Positions 42,366 through 49,747 of a stretch of 64,000 bases of DNA are shown here, piece by piece (position 1 is the first letter of the stretch; each line of letters opens with the position of its first letter). This DNA is from Gammaproteobacteria bacterium (lineage in GTDB: Bacteria; Pseudomonadota; Gammaproteobacteria; Pseudomonadales; Cellvibrionaceae). The DNA is taken from positions 97,493-161,492 of the forward strand of contig JAGKWO010000006.1 in the NCBI GenBank assembly GCA_021151835.1, written 5' to 3'. The notes beneath the pieces were generated by a model that made no database searches, was not told the origin of the DNA, and was given only the letters and a program-made list of their open reading frames with translations. A program made the translations under genes and the position numbers.

Positions 42366-43235
42366 TTACGGCAAGCAGGGCGCTAGATCGCTATCAGCTA
42401 AGTGATTGAGATGGCTCTCATCAATATGTAAAGTGCGCGCACTACCGTCAGCGCGCAAACAAACCAGATCCAGGCGGCTCTCGTGTAATCCCACCACAAT
42501 TTGCAACGGTGTTTTCGCTTTTGGAACCAGATGCCGCTCAATATTTTCCCCGTGCGGAATCAGGGTCAATAATTCTTCCGGATGTTGCGGCGCATAAGTG
42601 ATGGTAACTAATTTGCCATTCACATGTGTTTGCGTTGTGTCTGCGGCGAGGCTGTAGATGAGCGCAGCACCTAATGCCAAGAGCGCGGAAAGGCCAGCCA
42701 ATGCGGGAATACGCCAATCCACTGCAGCAGTTTGTCCGGGCGCTGCATCTACCGGGGCAAGCGCTGGTTTTTCAGTAACCGGAGCGGGGTCGGGCGCGCT
42801 AACCGGCGCGGTAGGTTCAAGGGAAATAGCAACGTATTTCGGATTGAGTAAATAACCGCGGCGCGGCAAGGTCTGGATAATTTCGCGTTCGCTTTCATCG
42901 GCGAGGATCTGGCGCAAGGTATAAATTTGCTGGTTCAAACTGCCCTGGCCAACGACGCGGCCGGACCATGCGTGGCTCATCAACTCATCGCGGTCCACAA
43001 CTTCACCGGGGTTGCGCACCAAACGCTCCAGCAAGCGGCTGCCGGAAAACCCCAAATCCACTTTCTCTTCGACACCAGCTCTCACCAATGTGAGCTGGTA
43101 CAGCGCCGGGTAAAAACGGGCGATACAGTCCGCATTGCCAGTCCGGATGGTCAGGCAGGTTAGATTTTCCATCGATTTAACGGCCCGCGGCTCCACAGGG
43201 GCACTCACTGCATTGTCGATTTGAATCATTCCCAT
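42366..43235 (-). CDS. ToxR-like membrane-bound transcriptional regulator (LafZ-like place)
   Basis: This 289-residue protein has an N-terminal OmpR/PhoB-type winged helix (about 55-135: SRLLERLVRNPGEVVDRDELMSHAW and LNQQIYTLRQILADE, ending TLPRRGYLLN). A Pro/Ala-rich linker, one membrane helix (IPALAGLSALLALGAALIYSLA) and a periplasmic domain of about 85 residues with two cysteines follow. This is the ToxR/CadC layout, where DNA binding in the cytoplasm responds to a periplasmic signal. E. coli Flag-2 loci carry a transmembrane regulator called LafZ near the flagellin gene, and this gene occupies an equal position. Confidence 0.8.
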   Translation of the reverse strand: MGMIQIDNAVSAPVEPRAVKSMENLTCLTIRTGNADCIARFYPALYQLTLVRAGVEEKVDLGFSGSRLLERLVRNPGEVVDRDELMSHAWSGRVVGQGSLNQQIYTLRQILADESEREIIQTLPRRGYLLNPKYVAISLEPTAPVSAPDPAPVTEKPALAPVDAAPGQTAAVDWRIPALAGLSALLALGAALIYSLAADTTQTHVNGKLVTITYAPQHPEELLTLIPHGENIERHLVPKAKTPLQIVVGLHESRLDLVCLRADGSARTLHIDESHLNHLADSDLAPCLP

Positions 43236-43446
43236 GGTTGTGGCCGTTCAGGATGGTCAAGAGGTCGAACCGGTCGCCAATGTTATGGCGCCAACTTATT
43301 GATGTTGGCAATCATAGCTACGTTTCTGCCTTAAGCCATCGATTTAGGGGGTTTCTACTCAGGGAAGCGTGTTAATTTTTGCTAAGAAAGAAATAAAAAA
43401 TAGTTTTTAATCAATCTAAAAGGAATAAGAGTTGAATTTGACGCCA

Positions 43447-43473
43447 AACAAAAAAACGCCCGCTTGGGGCGCT
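43447..43473 (-). terminator. Terminator downstream of flagellin
   Basis: On the minus strand a stem GCGCCCC-caag-CGGGCG is followed directly by a run of T with one G. This is a clear intrinsic terminator shape and would end the flagellin transcript before the ToxR-like gene. The 43236-43446 stretch beyond it has no gene. Confidence 0.7.
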
Positions 43474-43522
43474 TTGGAGCAAATCTGCTTTGTGGGCTGA
43501 AGAGCAGCAGGCCATCCCTGGG

Positions 43523-43564
43523 GCTCGCCCGCCTTTTAACCGGGGGTGGACAGGCGGGGCGAGC
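43523..43564. other. GC-rich hairpin after the flagellin stop
   Basis: GCTCGCCCGCC (43523-43533) pairs with GGCGGGGCGAGC (43553-43564), with one extra base and a 19-base loop. It begins about 14 bases after the flagellin stop codon. It may stabilise the 3' end of the abundant flagellin mRNA or act with the terminator further on. Confidence 0.6.
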
Positions 43565-43577
43565 GGCTCAAGCTGGA

Positions 43578-44465
43578 TTAACCGAGCAGTGACATCACCA
43601 TTCCTGGCATTTGGCCCGCTTGTTTCAACATGGAAATACCGGATTGCATCAACATGGAGTTTTTGCTCATGTTGGCGCTTTCCTGTGCGAAGTCTGCATC
43701 CATGATGCGGCCTTTGGACATGTCCGTGTTGTCTTTCATATTGGCCAGGTTGTTTGCAGTGTGGTTCAAACGGTTGATGGTTGCACCGAATTGTGAACGC
43801 AAAGTACCTACAGCATCCAACGCGGTTTTCACCAGGTCGATAGTCGCGTTAGCCGCGCCGGTCAATTCAGTGCCGGCAGTTGCCGCAGAGCCTGCGGTAT
43901 AAACGGTAGACATGCCATCCAGTGCATCAGTCAGGGTTTGGATTGCATCGGTACCGGCAGCAGTCAAATCGAGGGTCATGGTTTCAGCAGAGGTCGCACC
44001 GATCTGGAAATCTACCGCCGCTGCGAATTTACCCGCGCTGTTGTCTTTGCTGAACAATGCCTCACCGGCAAAGCTGGTGTTGTCCATAATGTTGGCCAGT
44101 TCTTCACCCAATTGATCGTACTCTGCTTGCAGTGAATCCAGGTCGTCAGCGCTGTTAGTTCCGTTCGCACCCTGGGTGGCCAGGTCTTTCATACGTTGCA
44201 GGATATCGGTCATTTCGTTGAACGCGCCTTCTGCAGTTTGCAACAGGGAGATTGAATCGCCAGTGTTGCGAATCGCTACTTCCATACCGCGTGATTGCGA
44301 GTTCAAACGCACCGCGATTTGCAAACCTGCTGCATCATCTGCGGCAGAATTTACGCGGAAGCCAGTGCCCAAACGTTGTTGGTTGGTAGATAAAGCGTTA
44401 TTGGTTTTGCTCAGGTTAGTTTGGGTAACCAGTGAAGAGTAGTTAGTATGGATTGACAGAGCCAT
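43578..44465 (-). CDS. lafA: Small flagellin (LafA-like)
   Basis: This 295-residue flagellin has conserved N-terminal (LSIHTNYSSLVTQTNLSKTNNAL, LGTGFRVNSAADDAAGLQIA) and C-terminal (INRLNHTANNLANMKDNTDMSKGRI, through SMLMQSGISMLKQAG) D0/D1 regions and only a short variable middle. The short length is typical of lateral flagellins. AGGAA precedes the ATG. It is transcribed alone from a candidate late promoter and ends in hairpins. Export requires the chaperone FliS and the apparatus encoded here. Confidence 0.95.
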   Translation of the reverse strand: MALSIHTNYSSLVTQTNLSKTNNALSTNQQRLGTGFRVNSAADDAAGLQIAVRLNSQSRGMEVAIRNTGDSISLLQTAEGAFNEMTDILQRMKDLATQGANGTNSADDLDSLQAEYDQLGEELANIMDNTSFAGEALFSKDNSAGKFAAAVDFQIGATSAETMTLDLTAAGTDAIQTLTDALDGMSTVYTAGSAATAGTELTGAANATIDLVKTALDAVGTLRSQFGATINRLNHTANNLANMKDNTDMSKGRIMDADFAQESANMSKNSMLMQSGISMLKQAGQMPGMVMSLLG

Positions 44466-44548
44466 GGGAATATTCCTGTGCTATTGAAACGTGAATGTTC
44501 AGTTAAACCCGGTGTTAAGCTGGCTGTGTTTGCCTGCTGAAAGCTAAA

Positions 44549-44575
44549 GGCGACGGCTCTGTGTGAAGACTTAAA
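44549..44575 (-). promoter_or_regulatory. Candidate late flagellar promoter of flagellin
   Basis: On the minus strand TTTAAG (44575-44570) is followed after exactly 15 bases by GTCGCC (44554-44549) and then TTTA. It is identical in both elements and spacing to the site before flgM. The distance to the start codon is about 84 bases. A canonical GCCGATAA element is not present at any allowed distance. Confidence 0.6.
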
Positions 44576-44615
44576 TTTAGTTATGGTTTTTTAAAATGAA
44601 TTTTTGTTTTACCAG

Positions 44616-44651
44616 TCTGTATCTTTACAGATGTATCGTATAAGTTATATT
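44616..44651 (+). promoter_or_regulatory. hicAB promoter with overlapping operator palindrome
   Basis: TCTGTA-TCTT-TACAGA (44616-44631) is a perfect inverted repeat. A likely -35 TTTACA (44624-44629) lies inside it and a -10 TATATT (44646-44651) follows after 16 bases. The hicA start is 30 bases further on. HicB antitoxins repress their own operons, so the palindrome is the likely HicB binding site. Confidence 0.6.
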
Positions 44652-44680
44652 CTGGGTCGAATAAATGGAGAGGGAGATTC

Positions 44681-44866
44681 ATGGACGCGAAAGAAATATT
44701 AAAACAGTTAAAGGCGGAGGGGTGGGAAGTGCTTCGACAAAAAGGCTCTCATATTCAAATGGGAAAGGGTGAAAAGCGAACCACAGTACCAAATCATGGC
44801 AAGCACGATATAAAAATAGGAACTCTAAGAAAAATCGAGCGAGATACCGGAATCAAATTTAAATAG
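44681..44866 (+). CDS. hicA: HicA mRNA interferase toxin
   Basis: This 61-residue HicA toxin has the dsRBD-like fold and the catalytic His in GSHIQMGKGEKRTTVPNH, which is diagnostic. HicA cleaves mRNA and stops translation until it is bound by HicB. A GGAGAGG ribosome site precedes the ATG. HicB follows 51 bp later, the usual hicA-hicB order. No inactivating change is visible. Confidence 0.94.
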   Translation: MDAKEILKQLKAEGWEVLRQKGSHIQMGKGEKRTTVPNHGKHDIKIGTLRKIERDTGIKFK

Positions 44867-44917
44867 TACGCTTAGGGCCTGAGCCCTGATTACATAGTTA
44901 GCCTAAAAGGAGCACCC

Positions 44918-45349
44918 ATGCACCATATAGTTTCCTATCCTTACAGGGTCGAGCTGGCTGAAGAGGGCGGCTACCTTGTGCAATTTATAGATTTTGATGA
45001 AGCGTTCAGTGAAGGTAATACGTTGGAGGAAGCGCACTTTAATGCTGCGGAAGTATTAAACCTCACCCTTGAGGGGCGTATTGACGATAATTTTAATTTA
45101 CCTAAACCCAGCAGGTTAAAAGAAAAAAATATTTTCTATGCAACGCCTGAAGCCGATATTCAAATCGCGTTACAAATTCATTGGTTGCGTGAAGAAACCG
45201 GTGTAACCCTTGCGGATCTGGCGCGCAATTTAAAAACATCGTGGCCCAGCGCGCAGCGGCTGGAAAAGTCTGGCAACAATCCCACAATCAATAAATTAAG
45301 TGAAGTTGCTGCGAGTTTTGGAAAACGATTGATTATTTCATTTGAATAA
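44918..45349 (+). CDS. hicB: HicB antitoxin with helix-turn-helix
   Basis: This 143-residue HicB has an N-terminal HicB fold (YRVELAEEGGYLVQFIDFDEAFSEGNTLEEA) that binds HicA. The C-terminal Xre-type helix-turn-helix (TGVTLADLARNLKTSWPSAQRLEKSG) would bind the operator. AAAGGAG precedes the ATG. It belongs to the longer HicB branch. The pair is complete and probably active. Confidence 0.93.
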   Translation: MHHIVSYPYRVELAEEGGYLVQFIDFDEAFSEGNTLEEAHFNAAEVLNLTLEGRIDDNFNLPKPSRLKEKNIFYATPEADIQIALQIHWLREETGVTLADLARNLKTSWPSAQRLEKSGNNPTINKLSEVAASFGKRLIISFE

Positions 45350-45438
45350 TAAAATCCGGTTTTTGGTTTTGCTGTGCAAAATCACATTTGCACGCAGTCT
45401 ATTAATGTTACGTTAGATTCAAAAAACAGGAGCCAACA

Positions 45439-45999
45439 ATGCGCCCGCTTCGCTATTCTATCAATATCACCCTGGATGGCTGCTGCGATCACAACGCATG
45501 CGCCACAGATGAAGAATTGCATCGCCATGCAACTGAAAATATAAAACGTGCCGATGCGCTGCTGTTTGGCCGTGTGATTTATGAAATGATGGAAGGCGCG
45601 TTTCGTTTGCCGGCACAAACCGGAGTGATACCCGATTGGATGGAGCCGTGGATGGTTCCTTTCGCACGTACAATTGATGCAACAAAAAAATATGTTGTTT
45701 CAAATACCCTTGCGCAAGTCGATTGGAATGCACAATTGTTGCGCGGCAATCTGGCTGAAGCAGTACAGCAACTTAAGCAACAACCGGGCAAAGGAATTTT
45801 TACCGGCGGGGTAACGCTTCCACTCGCATTGGCAGAGCTGGGGCTAATTGATGAATACGAGTTCATTGTGCATCCCCGCGTGGCAGGGCATGGCCCGGCA
45901 GTGTTTGCCGGGTTATCGAAATTGGTGGATTTAAAACTTGTTGGCCGGTTGGAGTTTGCCTCGGGGGCGGTGGCGCTGCGGTATGAGCCGCGGAGATAG
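45439..45999 (+). CDS. RibD C-terminal / dihydrofolate reductase-like protein
   Basis: This 186-residue protein belongs to the family of stand-alone reductases related to the RibD C-terminal domain and dihydrofolate reductase (yyaP/ywjB-like). It shows LRYSINITLDGCCDH at the start, ADALLFGRVIYEMME, then KKYVVSNTLAQVDWN and GIFTGGVTLPLALAELGLIDEYEFIVHP. It would bind NADPH; the substrate is unknown. CAGGAG precedes the ATG. Confidence 0.86.
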   Translation: MRPLRYSINITLDGCCDHNACATDEELHRHATENIKRADALLFGRVIYEMMEGAFRLPAQTGVIPDWMEPWMVPFARTIDATKKYVVSNTLAQVDWNAQLLRGNLAEAVQQLKQQPGKGIFTGGVTLPLALAELGLIDEYEFIVHPRVAGHGPAVFAGLSKLVDLKLVGRLEFASGAVALRYEPRR

Positions 46000-46162
46000 T
46001 TAATTTCTGTTCGGGCTTTGAAAAATATCAATGAAATGGAGTTGCCAATGATAAACACCGAATTCCTTTAGTAAGGTAAAACGACAGTATAAGATAGCGC
46101 GGTTCTTGTGAAAGGTGTTTGCAAGAGCTTCTCTATCATTAAATATTTATACTGAGGAAACT

Positions 46163-48808
46163 ATGGAAAGATACAAAGGAAATATTGTGCGTTACTGTTT
46201 TGGTGTAGTAGTAACGCTGTGTTTATGGTGTATAACGACTTTCGCACAGGCTTATTGTTCGGTAAAAGGCACCACTTCAAGCTATGAGTGGATTGCTGGT
46301 GTTAATGTAGCCGGGCAGGCTTTTCCATCGGCAAATAATAACGGTTATGGAAATTTTACGGCACAGACTATCCGTTTAGCCGCAGGCGCTAATTCACTGT
46401 TGTTGACCCCCGGTTTTTCTTCATCTGCCTATACTGAAAAATGGACAGTGTGGGTTGACTATAACCAGGACACTGTTTTTGGTGCAGACGAAGCTGTATT
46501 TAGCGGGACTTCTTCCGGAAGCGTTTCCGGAAATATTGTTGTTCCAGCTACTGCACTGAACGGGCCTACGCGCATGCGCGTAATGATGCAATTCAGTGGA
46601 ACGCTGCAACCCTGTGTGAACCCAACGTATGGTGAAGTAGAGGACTATACCGTCCTGGTTGAAAACAGGGATACGACCGCGCCGGTTATATCGTCAAAAT
46701 CGCCGGCAAATTCAGCATCCAATATAAAAATTTCCAGTGCTATTTTGGTGCAATTTTCAGAAAAAATTGATCCGCTTTCTGTAACGAATAACAGCATTTC
46801 ATTAACGCGCAATGGCGTTGCATTAGCTGGTGTGATTAGCGTGGAGAATAATCTCTTGCGCTTTGTACCGGACCAACCGTTCGATTATTCAACACAATAC
46901 GATGTTGTTGTATATGCGGGCATTCTGGATATGGCTGGTAATTCATTACCGTCAAACTCATCCTGGTCATTTACAACCGAGCTACCCGATACTACGGCCC
47001 CGTCCATTATTAGTCGATCCCCTGACAGTAATGAACAATCTGTTGCAGTAAATAGAAACGTTATCACTGTATGGTTTTCGGAAGCTATTAATCCCGCCAC
47101 AGTAAATAGTTCCTCATTCCAGTTATTGCGTAACGGCCAACCGGTGACAGGTAATATATCGTTTGGATTGAATAATACCCAGGCTATGCTTTCTGTTGCC
47201 CAGGAGCATGAGTACGCTACAACGTACACCGTCAGGGTAACGAACGGGATTAAAGATGTGGCTGGTAATGCGTTGCGTGATGCAGGGGAATGGAATTTTA
47301 CTACACGCAGTCCAGCGTTAACGTATTGTTCGTCGTTCGGCCAGAATTACAGTCTTGCCTGGATTAAAAAATTGCAAATTGGCAGCTTAACCAATACCTA
47401 CAGTTCTGCACCGGGTTCAGGTTATGCAGACAACACCAATAATTCGGCAATTTCCCTCACCCGTGGATCTGAATATGTTGAAATCACCCCCGGGTTTGGT
47501 AATGGCAGTGTTCCGGTTTACGTAAAAATATTCCTTGATATAAACCAGGACGGTGGATTCTCAGCTGACGAGCTGGCGTTCAGTGGCAATGGTTCATCAA
47601 AAATATCCGGATACATGAGCGTCTCGCCTTATGCGCTATCGGGCAATACCCGCCTGCGCGTTAGTTTGCAATATGGATTTCCGCAGAGCGCTTGCGGTTT
47701 GTTGACTTATGGTGAAGTGAAAGACTACACCGCTTATTTATGGCCCATTACCGATACGCAACCACCAGTGCCCGGTGCGCTGAGTCCGGCAAATGCAAGT
47801 ACAAACCATGCTATTGGTACGCCACTTGTAGTTGCCGTTTCCGAGCATTTGCAGCCGGCGTCAGTGAAAAATGCGTTGCTACTGCAATCCGGTAGTCAGG
47901 TCGTAGAGGTTACCGGTGTTTATAATGCAGCCGATAAAAAAATAATATTCAGTCCTGTATCACCCTTGCAATACGGAACTTTATACACAGCGAGCCTGGG
48001 TGGTTTAAAAGATATCGCAGGCAACACCATGGCGGGCACTTCTGTATGGTCATTCACAACAGAACCTCAACCCGCAACCGGAAATATAGCGCTGGGCAAT
48101 GTTAAATTGTTCGGCACCAATTTAAGTGGTGTCAGTGTTGCGTTATCAGGGGCTGCCAATGCTGCGGCTGTGACTGATAGCAATGGTAATTTCCTGTTTG
48201 CCGGTTTGGCGCCGGGAAATTATGTAATTACTCCCGCTAAAAATGATTATGTGTTTTCACCATCCAGCCAAACAATTACTGTTACAGAAGGTACTACAAC
48301 GCAAACCAGTTTTTCTGCATCTGCTGTTAATGGCGTAGTGGCAAATGGTGGTTTTGAGCAGGGGAGTTTTAATGGATTTATTGTTTTTACCACGCCCAAT
48401 GGAACACTCAACAAAACCTTTGCCCTATCCGATGTTGATAATGATGGAAAAACCAGCCTGGCGGCGGATTTTTCCGTTGGTGTTAAAACATTCACAAACG
48501 GAACCACTTATGGTGGTGGAGGAATTGCCCACACAATTGGTTTGAAACCGGGTAGCCTGAATGTATCGGTGGATATTTCGGCATCCACAAGTGCCCGTGT
48601 TTCTTTGCTATTGGATGGTCAGGTAATGGATAGCTACGACTTTGCCTCCCCTGCGGCAAACACTCGCAGTTACAAAACATTGATGTTTAACTTGCCAGAG
48701 ATTATGGGCGGGAATCATGAGATTAGTGTTTTGTTGACTCGCAATTACACCGCATCAGGTTCTCTCTCCGTTGATGATCTGGTGGTAACAGGAACAAGTA
48801 CGCAATAA
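46163..48808 (+). CDS. Large exported modular protein with GEVED and Ig-like domains
   Basis: This 881-residue protein starts with a signal peptide (about 1-32, ending FAQA). Domains in order: a GEVED domain (about 33-170, ending YGEVEDYTV), two bacterial Ig-like (SbsA-type) domains (about 175-275 and 280-380), and a second GEVED domain (385-535, YGEVKDYTA). Then come a third Ig-like domain (535-640), a carboxypeptidase-regulatory-like domain (645-735, VTDSNGNFLFAGLAPGNYVI) and a C-terminal beta-sandwich (740-881). GEVED and Ig-like modules mediate binding at the cell surface or to polymers. No catalytic site is recognised. GAGGAA precedes the ATG. Confidence 0.85.
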   Translation: MERYKGNIVRYCFGVVVTLCLWCITTFAQAYCSVKGTTSSYEWIAGVNVAGQAFPSANNNGYGNFTAQTIRLAAGANSLLLTPGFSSSAYTEKWTVWVDYNQDTVFGADEAVFSGTSSGSVSGNIVVPATALNGPTRMRVMMQFSGTLQPCVNPTYGEVEDYTVLVENRDTTAPVISSKSPANSASNIKISSAILVQFSEKIDPLSVTNNSISLTRNGVALAGVISVENNLLRFVPDQPFDYSTQYDVVVYAGILDMAGNSLPSNSSWSFTTELPDTTAPSIISRSPDSNEQSVAVNRNVITVWFSEAINPATVNSSSFQLLRNGQPVTGNISFGLNNTQAMLSVAQEHEYATTYTVRVTNGIKDVAGNALRDAGEWNFTTRSPALTYCSSFGQNYSLAWIKKLQIGSLTNTYSSAPGSGYADNTNNSAISLTRGSEYVEITPGFGNGSVPVYVKIFLDINQDGGFSADELAFSGNGSSKISGYMSVSPYALSGNTRLRVSLQYGFPQSACGLLTYGEVKDYTAYLWPITDTQPPVPGALSPANASTNHAIGTPLVVAVSEHLQPASVKNALLLQSGSQVVEVTGVYNAADKKIIFSPVSPLQYGTLYTASLGGLKDIAGNTMAGTSVWSFTTEPQPATGNIALGNVKLFGTNLSGVSVALSGAANAAAVTDSNGNFLFAGLAPGNYVITPAKNDYVFSPSSQTITVTEGTTTQTSFSASAVNGVVANGGFEQGSFNGFIVFTTPNGTLNKTFALSDVDNDGKTSLAADFSVGVKTFTNGTTYGGGGIAHTIGLKPGSLNVSVDISASTSARVSLLLDGQVMDSYDFASPAANTRSYKTLMFNLPEIMGGNHEISVLLTRNYTASGSLSVDDLVVTGTSTQ

Positions 48809-48816
48809 TAAACAGC

Positions 48817-48846
48817 TTAACAAGAGGGCTTTTGCCCTCTTGTTAA
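48817..48846 (+). terminator. Intrinsic terminator of the modular protein gene
   Basis: TTAACAAGAGGGC (48817-48829) and GCCCTCTTGTTAA (48834-48846) are perfect 13-bp arms with a T-rich loop just after the stop codon. An A/T-rich stretch follows. It is a strong, bidirectional-looking terminator. The right arm also supplies the in-frame stop that precedes the DUF4259 remnant. Confidence 0.85.
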
Positions 48847-49086
48847 ATTAAATTTCTACTGGCCCTTGCTGGCAAGCCACATTCAGAATTGCCAGAAAAT
48901 GCAGCATCGTGGGTGGCTGAGCATACACATTTAAATAGCGCCCCATTATTCCCGGTCGCTGCGGCTGCGCTAACCCGGATCCTTTCTGATAATTCGGAGC
49001 TTAAAGAACTCTGGGAAGACACCGAGGATTTTGCATCCTGGAAAGACGATGTAAGTGAAATTGTTGCGGCGTTGCAAAATAATTAA
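48847..49086 (+). pseudogene. 3' fragment of a DUF4259-type gene
   Basis: The frame reads LLALAGKPHSELPENAASWV, then AALTRILSDNSELKELWEDT and SWKDDVSEIVAAL. These match the last third of DUF4259 proteins, whose ends typically carry SELxELWxE. Only about 78 codons remain and the frame begins abruptly at the terminator hairpin of the upstream gene. The N-terminal part (usually starting MGTWGxGxFDND) is missing. A TTG at 48889 could start a 65-residue peptide, but it has no ribosome site. I take it as a truncated gene. Confidence 0.65.
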
Positions 49087-49101
49087 CAGTTGCACGCAGT
49101 A

Positions 49102-49133
49102 AAATAAGGTGGCAATAGCCACCTTATTTTTTT
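49102..49133. terminator. Bidirectional intrinsic terminator
   Basis: AAATAAGGTGGC (49102-49113) pairs perfectly with GCCACCTTATTT (49118-49129) around a four-base loop. T-runs are present on both strands. It separates the DUF4259 remnant from the convergent gene at 49142-49459. Confidence 0.85.
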
Positions 49134-49141
49134 GATGTTTT

Positions 49142-49459
49142 TTACATCGATCCCTGTTTTCCAAGGTACCCATCAATCCTGTCAATTACACGCACAATAC
49201 CATTAATCGCCCACTGCGGTAATTTCACGTGTTCGTTAACTTCATCAAATAACACTTCCAGCAAATGCACCTGACAATACAGTTGATAAATTGCATCGTC
49301 ATCTGTTTTGCTCGGCAAAGGTCTGGTGACTACGGTGAGGAATTTGCCGTCGGGAGAGTGGATTACCAATCGGGATTGTTGGAAAAAAGTGTATTGGGAT
49401 TGATTGAGTTTAATAATGCAGGAAGCAGGTGAAGCGGGGGGAGAGGTAACATTATCCAT
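49142..49459 (-). CDS. Hypothetical protein, 105 residues, behind a structured leader
   Basis: The protein has no signal peptide or membrane segment. The start NVTSPPASPASCIIKLNQSQ looks flexible, and the second half (AIYQLYCQVHLLEVLFDEVNEH, then INGIVRVIDRIDGYLG) suggests two amphipathic helices. This layout recalls small Pseudomonas proteins of the DUF3077/DUF6124 kind, which also follow GC-rich leaders, but I cannot assign it to that family. I chose the ATG at 49459; the frame stays open further upstream through the leader. Confidence 0.6.
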   Translation of the reverse strand: MDNVTSPPASPASCIIKLNQSQYTFFQQSRLVIHSPDGKFLTVVTRPLPSKTDDDAIYQLYCQVHLLEVLFDEVNEHVKLPQWAINGIVRVIDRIDGYLGKQGSM

Positions 49460-49529
49460 AATTGAAATCTCATACAGGTTTTGTTTAAACCACCACCACA
49501 AGGTGAGATTTATGGGGGCGGACTGGACA

Positions 49530-49674
49530 GGGTTCTCACCACCGGCACAAAACCAACACCGGCCCACCCGAAGGTGGCCCCGCCCAGCCGCCATAACAAA
49601 AAGGCATAGCTGTACGAGGACACAAAATGCTCATCGCATCCTGTGCCGGCTTTGTGAACGGGGGTGAGAATCCC
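49530..49674 (-). promoter_or_regulatory. Structured leader with long inverted repeats
   Basis: GGGTTCTCACCACCGGCAC at 49530 onward and its imperfect complement ending in GGGGGTGAGAATCCC (to 49674) bracket an inner hairpin near 49561-49579 (GGCC-ACC arms). Read on the minus strand it lies directly upstream of the 105-residue gene. Similar GC-rich leaders, whose translation includes FVSSYSYAFLLWRLGG-like strings, occur before small genes in Pseudomonas; this is from memory. It may be a structured RNA. Confidence 0.5.
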
Positions 49675-49747
49675 GGCTGCGGGATTTACCACAGCGCGGG
49701 CAGGTTAGGGGATGAAGGTAGGCTTGTCAACGGAAGGGCGCTACAAC

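Noticed and set aside
43578..44650. A canonical sigma-28 promoter (TAAA-N15-GCCGATAA) for flagellin
   Set aside because: GCCGTCGC is present, but no TAAA lies at 15 bases; the only TAAA is 18 bases away. The TTTAAG-N15-GTCGCC reading, shared with flgM, fits better.
49510..49692. A 60-residue minus-strand frame (YAFLLWRLGG-type) as a gene
   Set aside because: It coincides with the inverted-repeat leader, has no ribosome site and is most likely translation of structured non-coding DNA.
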